Origin: Fidelibacterota bacterium
GTDB lineage: Bacteria; Fidelibacterota; UBA8477; JABMPR01
NCBI GenBank assembly: GCA_016784025.1
Contig: JADHVL010000014.1
Coordinates: 1-64,000, forward strand
DNA: 64,000 bases
Reading direction: 5' to 3'
The notes beneath the pieces are model-generated. The model was given only the letters and a program-made list of their open reading frames with translations, was not told the origin of the DNA and made no database searches. This document shows, in pieces, positions 7,286-17,851 of the stretch. Position 1 is the stretch's first letter. Every line of letters begins with the position of its first letter. Both the position numbers and the translations under genes were made by a program.

Positions 7286-10200
7286 CTACTTGATGTAAGC
7301 CATTTTGATAGTCTTAGAATAACCAGCAGCATGCAACTGATAGATATAAATACCAGTGGCTACAGGTTGTCCAGAATTGTCCAGACCATTCCAAGATACT
7401 TCATAGCGTCCCACATCCTGATTTCCATTAACCAAAGCGCGGACTTCCTGCCCCAACATGTTATAAATCACGAGATGAGCATCGCCACTTTCAGCGATAT
7501 CATAGCGGATATTTGTAGTTGGGTTGAAGGGGTTAGGATAGTTCTGTTGTAAACTGAACTCTGTTGGTGCGGGTAGACCAATATCAATGATGCTAACCAG
7601 ACATTCCGCAACAATCTCAACACCGCCAGGACCAGATATAATCAGATCTTCAACGGCGAAATCCATGGCGCCCGTGGCGTTTTCATCAATGACCTGAACA
7701 GGTACATTCATGAGCAGACCAGAAGCCAGGTCAATCATGTTTCCAGAGAGATCAATACCCAGAACACGCATGGTATTTCCACTAACAGATGAAAAGACGC
7801 CTACAGATTCGTTACCATCCGCGAGAACGGGAATTCCAAGTTCTACAATGCTGGGATCAAATACCAGGTCGGCTTGAAATCCAGCCACCATCTCAAAGCA
7901 ATCCACCGTGACTGGAATATTTTGCCATTCACGGGTATTGGTCAGTGTAAGCGGAGCAATCGTGGCTGTGATATCCTCAATAATTGGACTGTCTTTAGCC
8001 AGTCCACCCATGTTGAGAACCTCTTCAATCAACATAACCACATCAAGGATATTATAGTTGCCATCACCATTCATATCCATGAGGGCCATTTCATCGAATG
8101 TGGGATCTTCACCAGTCTCTGTTACGATTTCAATAAAACGGGTCACATCCAGAATAGTCAAAAACCCATCGCCATCCATATCTCCCATAAGAATGGTTGA
8201 TTCGACAACAAAGGGTGTGATTTCCTGTGTATCAAAATCACCACCAGGACCAACCAGGATGTTGGTGCCATGCATTACCTGATAATATCCTGGAGCAAAG
8301 ATACCGTCACCGTATGTGTCTAGCATTTCAAATAGATAGGTTCCAGGTTCCAGACCGATAGCCCATTCATAGAGTACGCCTGCTTCAGTAAGATCACCTG
8401 CTGCGATACTGGCGACGATTTCACTACTGGAGTTATAAACGTTCCATGAAGATTCATAAGGATAGTTATCGGTAAGTACCTGAACAATAACTGGTTTTGG
8501 TCCTACCCAGACTTCAATACTAACAGAAGCACCATGGTTTGGAACTTCGTCAAAACCGGAGATTTCATAAACATAATGTCCATCTGGTAATGAGAAATCC
8601 ATAAAGCTCCACTCAAACACATCTACAGTGGAAATCAAGGAACCATTCCGTCTGATTTCAAGACCTTCAAGGTCATAACATGGTGATCCATCCATGTTGA
8701 ACAGAGGATCTTGCCAGGTCATGGTTACTGTATGGCCGACATCCTCTATATTCAGATTGGTAGGAGGACCAGGAGCCATATTGGCGCGTGCTTCAACCAG
8801 GTTGGTAGGAGCAGATTCTTCGCCATTGTCATAGGTGGCAGTTACTTGATAGAAGTAAGGCATATCTTCTTCAACTGCATCATTATAAATGGTCTCCGTG
8901 GTGGTTCCAATTACGCCACCATCGCGATAGATATTATAGTGAGTGAGATCAGTAGTTTCGCGCAAGTCACTTTGTGCATAGGGATTATCAATGAAAACAG
9001 GAGCAAATGGAGTAGACTCTTCTGTAGCGAGAATTGCATCTGCTTCCATACGCGTCATTTCATTGTTGAGCACAAGTTTCTTGAGCATTTCACGGGTAGT
9101 TTCTGGTGTGAACTGTCTTGGTGCAACGGCTTCAGTCACAGTAAGATCATAATTTCCAGCATTGGCGCTGTATCCATCTACAACGACGAAATAAACACCT
9201 TCAGGGAGAAATGCCCCTAAGATTTCAGAAGGTCCAATGAGACCTGGAGCGGCATCACAAGCTGGACCATCATCATCGTAGTAACCGGTTGATAAGATGA
9301 CATCACAATCACCATTGAAAATTTCGACCTTGGCATCATAATCAATGTTTGGTCCACACAGGGTGATGTCTATAGCGCCATCTTCAAACATGAAAAGCTG
9401 ATAGGCGTAATCTTCGTTATCGGTACCACTCACATCAAAGTCATCAACCATACCAACCGTACTTCCATTGGTTACGAAGGGGAGTGATGGGATGAGTTCA
9501 TCGGCACAGGGCATGAGAGGTGGTGCCGGGTTGCCAGGCACCCTCCAGGTAAGTTCGATATGATCGTCAAAGAAACCATCGGCACGAAGTTCACTTGGTG
9601 GTACTTCTCCAACCAGAACCTGAACTCTTTCAGAGTTGTCAGATTCCATTGCGCCTGTATCAAATGAAGATACAACGTAGGTATAGGCACCATCGATTAG
9701 ATTCTCTGTGTACTCCGATTCAGTCACGGTCGCGGCATATTCACCATCGCGATATACATAGTATCCAGCAAGATCATAATCAGTATTGTCGTTCCAATCC
9801 AATGAGATATCATCAGTAACACCATCTACTGTACCAACAAGACCTGTAGGCATCATTGGAGCATGATTCATTGGGACACCTTCAACCTGTGAGGAGGCTG
9901 CCTCACCATCATCATAGATTGCAGTGATGCGGTAATAGTAGGTGGTTCCGTTAATCAATGGAAAATCTGTGTATGCCATTGGGAGTGTATCAATAACAGC
10001 AATCTGGTTTTCAGCTTCAATAAGAACAGGTGATGCTTCGCTGCGATAAACACCAAAATTGGTCAGTTCACGCAATTCGCGTAAATAGCGACCTGGGCTG
10101 GAGCTCAACACTCCAGGAGTTATTTCGATACCTGCTGCCCGAAGTTTTGCTACCTCGTAGCTCAAATCATTTTCAGCTACAACTACAGATTGTCTACGAG

Positions 10201-12598
10201 CAGTTTGCTCCCAGATATCAAGTGTGTAATTTCCAGTAGCTCCGAAAAAGCCATCTATTACAACGAGATAGGTGCCTGGATCCAGGTAAACATCGACCAA
10301 TTCAGATTGAAGACCGCCTGAATCATCATTGTAGTAACCAGTTGAGGTGACGCAGTCATCAAAAAAGACTTCCAGCTTGGAATCATAGTCTGTACCACCA
10401 AGAAGTGAAATTGTATAGGTGGAGGGGACCATCACATTGAGCTGATAAGCAACATCTTCACCATCACTAGCGGCCACATCAAAATCATCGCCCATACCCA
10501 GATTGGTACCAGTGGCGTTAAAGGGCAGGGATGGGATTGGATAATCTGCACATTCCACCAGGGCAGGAGCTTCAGTTCCAGGTGCTAGCCAGGATAACTC
10601 AATGGTACCATCAAGCCCTGAAATAGCTTCAACAAACATGGGTGGCAAGTGAGAGACAACATCGAAGAAATACAATTCATCAGGAGAACCCTCTGGTGAA
10701 AAGCCTTCATTTCCTTCTGAGTCAAAAGCCTGGATATAATATCCAACCGTGCTGCCAACAGGATGTCCAGGGATATCCCCTGAATAGATGCCATCGCCAA
10801 GATCACTCATTGACGCAGTTGAGAAGGCACCACCATTGGAATTGTAGAATATGACGGCAAAATCCATCTCAACGTTATCAGCAATATATGCTTCAACAGG
10901 ATAAGGACCATCGGTGTCCAGAGTAAATGTGAATTGTGTTACACCAGATATAACTGGAGGTCTTACATCTGTATAAGGGGTTGCAAAGAAATCCAGATAC
11001 TCTGTGAGCAGCTCTGTCTTGGTTGCAGCACTATCAACTAATCCGCCAAATTCATAAGAAGTACCAATTGAAGTCATGCTTGGAGTGAGGTTAGCTATCG
11101 CACAACCTGCACCATCAGCAGGATTCATGTGAATTATTTGTGCATCTGGGGTGAGTGGTCCGAGGTGATCCATAAAGCTATTCTCACCAACATATGGGTA
11201 ATCCATACCTGCGAGCAGGTTCTGACCTGCAACAAAGGCTAAATCGGCACCACCATCAGCAATACCATCAACTCCAAAATATGGATGAAGTACGGTTTCT
11301 GGATCAAAGGCCCAGGTGTCGCCACCTTCCATATAAAGTGGGTTGCCTGCATTGGCATAATCCACCAGTGCCAACACTTCAGCAGAACTATCCTGGAGGA
11401 CATAATTGTTTGAATAAATTCCAAGGGTTACAAATACGGCTGAATACTCAGCGTCGATAGGATTGCCAAATATGAATAAATCAGGTGTTTCAATTGCTGT
11501 TAAACCTAACTCACCAAAAGCGGTAACAAATGCGGGTCCACTGATGGAAACAGCCGGATTCCAGATCATATATTCTGGAAAACCATCGAACACCATGGCC
11601 GTTGCATTAACCACTATTTCTTGAGTATTGTCAGCAGTGGAGGTAATCGTATAGGTACCATTTGCTCCACCCTCGACAGAAGGCGTTAATGTGACATCAA
11701 AAACAACAAAAGAATCAGCCAGAACGGTAACCGGTGTTACGAGAGCTGTGGAGAAATCCAGGCCTGCAATAGTGATGGCAGTAACATCAAAAGGGTCAAG
11801 ACCGATATTGCCAATGGTAACATCCGTTGTGACTGCACCGTCATCAAGCTGAAGAACACCAAAGTTGATGTTACGAGTATCAACGGTCATGTATGAACCA
11901 GTAATTTCCTGAGGAAGATATAGGGCAGAGATACCAAAATTTCCAACCAGTTCCGGATCGCCACCTACAGCATCATTGATCATTTCCCAACCATTGGCGG
12001 AGTATGCCCAGTTGCGATCTAGATAATTAGATTGTAAGTCACTGGCAATTCCAAGGAATCCAGAGCTGTTTTCCCAGACAACCACATAGTAATCTCCGGC
12101 TTCAAGAACCAGATTGTCCAGGACAATATCAAACTGTGAAACTGGATCATCAATAGTCGTTAGATCCATTGGGTCAGATTCCCAGAGAGCAGTCCCATCA
12201 TTTGGGCCAATGGGAAGGGTTGGAGGACCTGCAACACCAGAAGCAGCATCAGTATAGATGCTTACAACTGCAGCGGTTGCACTTCCACCCTGGGTAAAAA
12301 GTGTCAGGCCAGTGAGGAAGATGGGTATATCAGCGGTGAAACGCACACTGAAACCACACCCTCCACCACAACCGATTTGACCTTCAAAGGAGCCATCATG
12401 ATACACTGCTTCTTCATCGCGGAGTGAAGAACTGGGGATTGTCTCAGCATTCCAATTTACAGCCAGCGTTCCGTCGGCTGATGTCTTCAGACATACATCA
12501 CAGGCTGCTGTTGGTGCGACCTTCCGGTCTGCAAAAGCTCCAGTTGCCATTAGCATGACGAGGACAAAAACCCATCCGTTAGAGAACAATCGTTTCAT
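7286..12598 (-). CDS. Giant secreted multidomain protein: PPC-like repeats, FN3 modules, dockerin-like EF-hands, T9SS type A sorting tail
   Basis: Start moved from 12697 to ATG 12598 (AAGGAGTATACCATG; MKRLFSNGWVFVLVMLMATGAFA). 'GDMDGDGFLTILDVTRFIE...DMNGDGNYNILDVVMLIE'; tail 'FSLQQNYPNPFNPTTNIRYDI...YSKTIKMAYIK'. Confidence 0.88.
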   Translation of the reverse strand: MKRLFSNGWVFVLVMLMATGAFADRKVAPTAACDVCLKTSADGTLAVNWNAETIPSSSLRDEEAVYHDGSFEGQIGCGGGCGFSVRFTADIPIFLTGLTLFTQGGSATAAVVSIYTDAASGVAGPPTLPIGPNDGTALWESDPMDLTTIDDPVSQFDIVLDNLVLEAGDYYVVVWENSSGFLGIASDLQSNYLDRNWAYSANGWEMINDAVGGDPELVGNFGISALYLPQEITGSYMTVDTRNINFGVLQLDDGAVTTDVTIGNIGLDPFDVTAITIAGLDFSTALVTPVTVLADSFVVFDVTLTPSVEGGANGTYTITSTADNTQEIVVNATAMVFDGFPEYMIWNPAVSISGPAFVTAFGELGLTAIETPDLFIFGNPIDAEYSAVFVTLGIYSNNYVLQDSSAEVLALVDYANAGNPLYMEGGDTWAFDPETVLHPYFGVDGIADGGADLAFVAGQNLLAGMDYPYVGENSFMDHLGPLTPDAQIIHMNPADGAGCAIANLTPSMTSIGTSYEFGGLVDSAATKTELLTEYLDFFATPYTDVRPPVISGVTQFTFTLDTDGPYPVEAYIADNVEMDFAVIFYNSNGGAFSTASMSDLGDGIYSGDIPGHPVGSTVGYYIQAFDSEGNEGFSPEGSPDELYFFDVVSHLPPMFVEAISGLDGTIELSWLAPGTEAPALVECADYPIPSLPFNATGTNLGMGDDFDVAASDGEDVAYQLNVMVPSTYTISLLGGTDYDSKLEVFFDDCVTSTGYYNDDSGGLQSELVDVYLDPGTYLVVIDGFFGATGNYTLDIWEQTARRQSVVVAENDLSYEVAKLRAAGIEITPGVLSSSPGRYLRELRELTNFGVYRSEASPVLIEAENQIAVIDTLPMAYTDFPLINGTTYYYRITAIYDDGEAASSQVEGVPMNHAPMMPTGLVGTVDGVTDDISLDWNDNTDYDLAGYYVYRDGEYAATVTESEYTENLIDGAYTYVVSSFDTGAMESDNSERVQVLVGEVPPSELRADGFFDDHIELTWRVPGNPAPPLMPCADELIPSLPFVTNGSTVGMVDDFDVSGTDNEDYAYQLFMFEDGAIDITLCGPNIDYDAKVEIFNGDCDVILSTGYYDDDGPACDAAPGLIGPSEILGAFLPEGVYFVVVDGYSANAGNYDLTVTEAVAPRQFTPETTREMLKKLVLNNEMTRMEADAILATEESTPFAPVFIDNPYAQSDLRETTDLTHYNIYRDGGVIGTTTETIYNDAVEEDMPYFYQVTATYDNGEESAPTNLVEARANMAPGPPTNLNIEDVGHTVTMTWQDPLFNMDGSPCYDLEGLEIRRNGSLISTVDVFEWSFMDFSLPDGHYVYEISGFDEVPNHGASVSIEVWVGPKPVIVQVLTDNYPYESSWNVYNSSSEIVASIAAGDLTEAGVLYEWAIGLEPGTYLFEMLDTYGDGIFAPGYYQVMHGTNILVGPGGDFDTQEITPFVVESTILMGDMDGDGFLTILDVTRFIEIVTETGEDPTFDEMALMDMNGDGNYNILDVVMLIEEVLNMGGLAKDSPIIEDITATIAPLTLTNTREWQNIPVTVDCFEMVAGFQADLVFDPSIVELGIPVLADGNESVGVFSSVSGNTMRVLGIDLSGNMIDLASGLLMNVPVQVIDENATGAMDFAVEDLIISGPGGVEIVAECLVSIIDIGLPAPTEFSLQQNYPNPFNPTTNIRYDIAESGDAHLVIYNMLGQEVRALVNGNQDVGRYEVSWNGLDNSGQPVATGIYIYQLHAAGYSKTIKMAYIK

Positions 12599-12814
12599 GG
12601 TATACTCCTTAGTATTCATTTTATCAGGGACCTTATTTAGGCTTATTACCGTTAAAATTTTTTCTACTAAAAAAACAGCACTAATTAAAAAGTGCAATTT
12701 CTCTGGTTAAACACCAAATATAGAGCTAGCTCAGAACCAATTCAAGCCTATTGCCTGACGCATTCTTGATGACATGAAAATGAGATATATTAGTGATATA
12801 GATATATAGGGCTC

Positions 12815-13465
12815 TTAGATTTTGATTAATTCACCAAACCAAACCCTTATGGAAATCCCGGAGAGTGGAGCGTATTTGGCGTTAAAGTTATACTTAGAAA
12901 CTGGTGTCCGACCTGAAAAATCATGGAAATATCCAAACTCAAAGCCCCAGGTTTTTTTAAAATTCATTCCATATAGCAATCCAAAGAGATGAACATTGTC
13001 ACCCCAAAAGCCTGAAGGGACATAATTATATCGCAGGCCAAGATAGCCGTAATTGAAAACGTCAGTTTCAGTTTGCTTAAATACCTTGCCATCTCTTCGC
13101 ACAGTCTTGGTTCGATCTTTTCGGGAAACATTGTAGTAGGTTGCTCCATAGGAACTCTGTTCAGCATAGGTCGCGGCAAAATTAACCGTATGTAATCTGG
13201 AGCCCTCATCTCTGAGCTTGATAGTAGCATCTACGCCGCTCCCGTGAACGGGCAACATGCCAATTCGGATGCCACCATCCATGTTTTGCCCTAAGCCCTT
13301 CCTGTAAACAAACTGTGGAAGCATATTTTCAACTGAAAGAGCCACACCCTTATAACTTTCATCGGGTTTAAGGGGCTCTGGAGAAATCACCGCATGTGAA
13401 GTACAGGATACCGTAAACACAATGAGAAATAAATACAAAAAGTAATATTTTGGATTTTTGAGCAT
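12815..13465 (-). CDS. Putative lipoprotein / outer-membrane-associated protein
   Basis: ORF 12815-13546; probable start MLKNPKYYFLYLFLIVFTVSC (lipobox Cys) at about 13465. Confidence 0.65.
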   Translation of the reverse strand: MLKNPKYYFLYLFLIVFTVSCTSHAVISPEPLKPDESYKGVALSVENMLPQFVYRKGLGQNMDGGIRIGMLPVHGSGVDATIKLRDEGSRLHTVNFAATYAEQSSYGATYYNVSRKDRTKTVRRDGKVFKQTETDVFNYGYLGLRYNYVPSGFWGDNVHLFGLLYGMNFKKTWGFEFGYFHDFSGRTPVSKYNFNAKYAPLSGISIRVWFGELIKI

Positions 13466-13941
13466 GTCCTCGAATTTCCCCGCAGGTGTCATTGATGACA
13501 AGACTTTTGTTCTCCTTTCGTAAAGATGGTTGGGGGAATATTCCAATGCTTTTCGTCATCGCGAGGTCCAGGACGTAGTGATCGCTTAATGTTCAAAGTC
13601 TGAAAGTCTAATGTCGAAAGTGTGGGATTGAAGCGATGTAAAGTCAGGACATGGGTAACTCTTGCCAATAAATCATCTGTAATAATCAGTGTTTTCCGTG
13701 GTTTTAAAATATCAATCCTGTTTTGTTTTCACGAAAACGAGGGCTGCTGAGTTTGAGCTACGGCTTGAGGTACAACGGGCCTCATAGCTCGTGGGAATCT
13801 ATTGAAGATGGACCATTCATTCCATACTCATGGTTATGATTATTATCTGGCTCTGGAACTACAGCTTTATTTGGTCAAGCGCATCGATGCATATTTAAGC
13901 AAACTGTTTTGGACAATCGCGAAACTGGTTAGATTACTGGC

Positions 13942-14715
13942 ATGGATACAAAACAAGCAATCGTAAAAAACTGGATCTATCGTTATACAGGAGTTGAACC
14001 AGAAGCCTTTGGTGATAGAATTTTACTGACAAATTTTAGAAACTATGTTGAGAAGTTTGCCCACAGATTCGATGTCCCTGTCTTTGGAGAAGATCGTTCC
14101 ATGATCGTCTCCACCAACAAGGATGGATTGAGCATAATCAACTTTGGAATGGGTTCTGCCAATGCAGCAACCATAATGGATTTGCTTTCTGCTATAGACC
14201 CCTATGGCGTTCTCTTTTTAGGTAAGTGTGGAGGATTAAAACAATCAACAGATCTTGGTCACTTTATTCTGCCCATTGCCGCCATTCGCGGTGAAGGTAC
14301 CAGCAATGATTACCTCCGACCAGAAGTACCTGCCATGCCCAGCTTCAAGATTCATAAATACATCTCCCAAATTTTGGTTGAAAAGGATCTTGATTATCGA
14401 ACTGGTGTGGTCTACACAACCAATCGTCGAGTTTGGGAACATGACGAAGTTTTTAAGGATTATTTGAAGGAGACGCGCTGCATCGGTATTGATATGGAAA
14501 CAGCGACCATCTTCATTACCGGTCTGGCGAATAACATTCCTCGGGGAGCGTTATTGCTGGTTAGTGATCTTCCCATGGTACCAGATGGTGTCAAAACCGA
14601 AGCGTTGGACCAGAGTGTCACCAAAAAGTATGTGGATCTACACCTGGACATCGGTATTGAAGCCATGACACATATTGCTGAGCAAGGTGAATCAATCAAG
14701 CACTTCTCTTTTTAA
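13942..14715 (+). CDS. amn: AMP nucleosidase
   Basis: Nucleoside phosphorylase fold motifs: 'INFGMGSANAATIMDLLSAI', 'FLGKCGGLK', 'GIDMETATIF', 'LLLVSDLPM'. Confidence 0.88.
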   Translation: MDTKQAIVKNWIYRYTGVEPEAFGDRILLTNFRNYVEKFAHRFDVPVFGEDRSMIVSTNKDGLSIINFGMGSANAATIMDLLSAIDPYGVLFLGKCGGLKQSTDLGHFILPIAAIRGEGTSNDYLRPEVPAMPSFKIHKYISQILVEKDLDYRTGVVYTTNRRVWEHDEVFKDYLKETRCIGIDMETATIFITGLANNIPRGALLLVSDLPMVPDGVKTEALDQSVTKKYVDLHLDIGIEAMTHIAEQGESIKHFSF

Positions 14716-14743
14716 GCGTATTTTTTAAATAATTGAGCTTATC

Positions 14744-14769
14744 AAGGCCAGGATTCGAATCCTGGCTTT
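14744..14769. terminator. Palindromic convergent-gene terminator candidate
   Basis: GCCAGGATTCGAATCCTGGC perfect 20-bp palindrome flanked by A/T runs. Confidence 0.6.
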
Positions 14770-14781
14770 GTTGGTTTTAAA

Positions 14782-14888
14782 AGTCGATAACTTTTGGCTT
14801 TGAACGATTTCCATGAACATCACAACTTTGAGTGGGGACCGTTCCGGGCAAAATTAGTTACCAGACACGAATATCTCGAATTGGACGA
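14782..14888 (-). pseudogene. Detached copy A of the PBP1A 3' end
   Basis: Encodes LPGTVPTQSCDVHGNRSKPKVIDF* on the minus strand; same as the end of the 15400-17580 CDS. Confidence 0.85.
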
Positions 14889-14900
14889 GTTGAATCCAAT

Positions 14901-14984
14901 GATGTTGACATGCAATTTATGAGCGCTTCGAGTTCCCTTCAGTCTACGCTTGTCAGCTACGACCTGACAGGCAGCGAGACGGAA
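14901..14984. repeat. 84-bp repeat unit 1 with TGTCAG-ctacgac-CTGACA hairpin
   Basis: Ungapped match to 15038-15121. Confidence 0.85.
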
Positions 14985-15037
14985 AGGAGTATCTTGTTTT
15001 GTCTTCCTGAGGCCGAGTGAAGCGAGGATACTCGAAG

Positions 15038-15121
15038 GATGTTGATATGTATGTTATGAGCACTTTGAGTTCCCGTCAGTCTACGCTTGTCAGCTACGAC
15101 CTGACAGGCAGTGAGACAGAA
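15038..15121. repeat. 84-bp repeat unit 2
   Basis: Ungapped match to 14901-14984. Confidence 0.85.
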
Positions 15122-15160
15122 TGGAATTGTGGGGATACATCAGAACTATGAAGAGCTAAA

Positions 15161-15267
15161 AGTCGATTTCTTTTGGTTTTGAACGATTTCCGTGAACATC
15201 ACAACTTTGAGTGGGGACCGTTCCGGGCAAAATTAGTTACCAGACACGAATATCTCGAATTGGACGA
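15161..15267 (-). pseudogene. Detached copy B of the PBP1A 3' end
   Basis: Encodes LPGTVPTQSCDVHGNRSKPKEIDF* on the minus strand; 107 bp ungapped match to copy A. Confidence 0.85.
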
Positions 15268-15399
15268 ATTAACACGAAGTATTCTTTAGTTAAACAGCTT
15301 TTTCTTCACAGTTATTCGTGGTCTTTCGTGAAGATTGGTGTTATTCGTGTCTAAGACCAAGCGAATCCGAGCCTGGAAAAAACAAAATATTAATTATGA

Positions 15400-17580
15400 T
15401 TAGAAGTCGATAACTTTTGGTTTTGAACGATTTCCGTGAACATCACAACTTTGAGTGGGGACCGTTCCAGGTAAAAAGACTTCACGCTCTGGCGTACAAT
15501 ATTGTGTTGCTAATTTATGGGTTTCAGAACACACATTGGTAAACACAACTGACTCTTCAGGAATCACAAATTCCTCGCGCTCCCAATCCAGACTATCATA
15601 GACTGCCTTCATGTATTGTGCCCAAATTGGAACCCCTAAAGCTGATCCAGCCATACCATTTCCCAGGCTGATGGAGGGCGAATCCATACCAACCCAGACG
15701 GCCGTGGATAAGCGTGTCGTAAAACCAACATACCAGGCATCTGTAAAGCCAGTAGTTGTCCCCGTTTTTCCACCGGATGGTTCATGGAAGCCAAATCTGG
15801 TTCTGGCGCCAACACCGGTTCCCCGATTGGCTACAGTCTCAAGCAGGGAGAGCATGACATAGGACGTCCCGCGCCCTAAAACCTCTTTCTGATTTGGATT
15901 GTAGTTCCGCAGAACGCCTCCAAATCGATCCTGAACAGAGCGAATTCCCAGTGGCTGAATCCAGATACCCAAACGAGGATATACTGCATAGGCTGCTGCC
16001 ATTTCGATGGGGTAAACTCCTGAAGCTCCCAAAGCCAGCGCATCACCGGGGTACAATCTGGTGGTAATACCCATAGCCCGAGCTTTTTCAACTACTGCTG
16101 ATGGCGCAATGAGTTCCTGGATTGTTCTTACTGCAATCAAGTTGAGTGATCGTCGAATACCTTCTCGCATGGTGGTTTCGCCACCCATACTCAAATCATA
16201 ATTTTTCGGTCGCCAATCTGTCGAATCATTTGTTCCTAACTTGATCACAACAGGTTGATTTAAAAGGGTCGTCGTTACAGGATATCCATTGTCAATTGCT
16301 GCCGTATAGAGAAAAGCTTTAAAAGATGACCCGGGTTGACGCTTCATCTGGGTAGAGCGATTCCATTTTGACTTACTGAAATCTTTGCCACCAACCATGG
16401 CTCTTATCTCACCAGTTTCCACATCAAGAGAAATCAGTTGGGCCTGTACCGTCAACAAATCTTCAATCTGATGATTCATTTCAACTGAATCAGATATCAT
16501 TAAGCGAACGGTATCAACGGTTAGGTCAATATTGTGTTTTTCTAAGATATTGGCCAAAGCCTTGGAATTCTCATCCAGCATGCGGGCATCAAAAATGGTC
16601 TGGATTCGTTCCAGCTCTTGAGCTACAACTTCATTGGCGATGGTCTGCAAACGCGTGTCAAGGGTGGTGTAAATCGTCAGACCATCCCGGTAAAGATCTA
16701 CACCCATTTCATCATCTTCTTTTTCAAGCTGGCGACGCACAAACTCACCAAAATGAGGCGCCACATTGCCAACATCTACGCTATCGGGGACATAGGTTTC
16801 CACTGGAAGCGATTTGAAATAATTCCTCTCAACGGCATTAATAGCTTTCTCTCTAAACATGCTATTGATGACCACATTACGTATGTGTCTGGATCTATCG
16901 GGGTGAGTAATTGGTGAATAGTAAGCTGGAGCACGGAGCATGCCGATAAGTATGGCACCTTCATCCAGAGTGAGGTTCTCAACCCGTTTGTGAAAATATT
17001 TTGTAGCCGCAGCCTGTAGTCCATAGGTCCCATGTCCGAAATAAACCGTATTCAGATACATGGTCAGAATTTCTTCCTTGGTAAAGGTGTGCTCAATCTG
17101 GACAGCAGTAACCAGCTCCCTAAGCTTGCGCAGATAGGTTTGCTTAAATCCAATGCGGGCGTACAAACTACGAGCTAATTGCTGGGTCAGGGAGGAAGAG
17201 CCACCATGAATCTCACCTGTTACCATGTTCAAGGCCAGGTTATAAACGGTTCGGAACAAATTCATACCCCAGTGACTGTAGAAACGCTGATCCTCAGTTA
17301 CGATGAGCGCTTTTTTCACATGAGGTGGGATTTCATTGGATTTAACCAATGTCCTCTGTGTGGTAAAAAGCTCTTGAATAACCTGGTCGTCAGCAGAAAC
17401 AATGCGAGTAATCAGGTCAGGATCATAACGCTCCAATTCATCCAGGGATGGCAGATCCTTTGACAAAAAGAAAAGCCATGTAAATATGCCCACCACAAAG
17501 ACCAGCGACACGATTGAGGCAATATACAACCTGTGTTTAAATTTCTGTCGACTACCTCTGGCTTGGAACTGTTTCATCAT
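15400..17580 (-). CDS. Penicillin-binding protein 1A (bifunctional transglycosylase/transpeptidase)
   Basis: 'ALIVTEDQRFYSHWGMNLFR', 'GGSSLTQQLARSLY', 'KRQPGSSFKAFLYTAAID', 'GGKTGTTTGFTDAW'. Confidence 0.95.
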   Translation of the reverse strand: MMKQFQARGSRQKFKHRLYIASIVSLVFVVGIFTWLFFLSKDLPSLDELERYDPDLITRIVSADDQVIQELFTTQRTLVKSNEIPPHVKKALIVTEDQRFYSHWGMNLFRTVYNLALNMVTGEIHGGSSSLTQQLARSLYARIGFKQTYLRKLRELVTAVQIEHTFTKEEILTMYLNTVYFGHGTYGLQAAATKYFHKRVENLTLDEGAILIGMLRAPAYYSPITHPDRSRHIRNVVINSMFREKAINAVERNYFKSLPVETYVPDSVDVGNVAPHFGEFVRRQLEKEDDEMGVDLYRDGLTIYTTLDTRLQTIANEVVAQELERIQTIFDARMLDENSKALANILEKHNIDLTVDTVRLMISDSVEMNHQIEDLLTVQAQLISLDVETGEIRAMVGGKDFSKSKWNRSTQMKRQPGSSFKAFLYTAAIDNGYPVTTTLLNQPVVIKLGTNDSTDWRPKNYDLSMGGETTMREGIRRSLNLIAVRTIQELIAPSAVVEKARAMGITTRLYPGDALALGASGVYPIEMAAAYAVYPRLGIWIQPLGIRSVQDRFGGVLRNYNPNQKEVLGRGTSYVMLSLLETVANRGTGVGARTRFGFHEPSGGKTGTTTGFTDAWYVGFTTRLSTAVWVGMDSPSISLGNGMAGSALGVPIWAQYMKAVYDSLDWEREEFVIPEESVVFTNVCSETHKLATQYCTPEREVFLPGTVPTQSCDVHGNRSKPKVIDF

Positions 17581-17851
17581 ATCTTACAATTATAAACTTA
17601 TATGCCTGTCTTGTTCATACGTTTTTGAATCAATTAGGTAATAATTCACGGAATTCCATGGTAATAGGTATCCTAGTTGGAAATCTCTGCCAAAGATTAT
17701 TAACAGCTGAGACGAAATCACCTTGTTCAAGCACTAAAAACAGCATATTGCACAACCCCACTCAATCACTATATTTTTTGCTCCACCGCTAGAATAGTTG
17801 TTTTAGTAGATAATCAGCAATGAGTGAATAGTATTATAGGGAATTCCCCGC

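Noticed and set aside
7331-11460. Plus-strand ORFs of 60-170 aa opposite the giant protein gene
   Set aside because: They are antisense shadows of a long, well-supported coding frame with signal peptide, domains and sorting tail; no RBS or family signal of their own
14747-14766. GGATTCGAATCC resembling a tRNA T-arm
   Set aside because: No acceptor, D or anticodon arms around it; the site is a loopless palindrome at convergent gene ends, so not called a tRNA
14832-15020. 62-aa plus-strand ORF in the repeat region after amn
   Set aside because: Composed of antisense PBP1A-tail copy and the 84-bp repeat; not a credible gene
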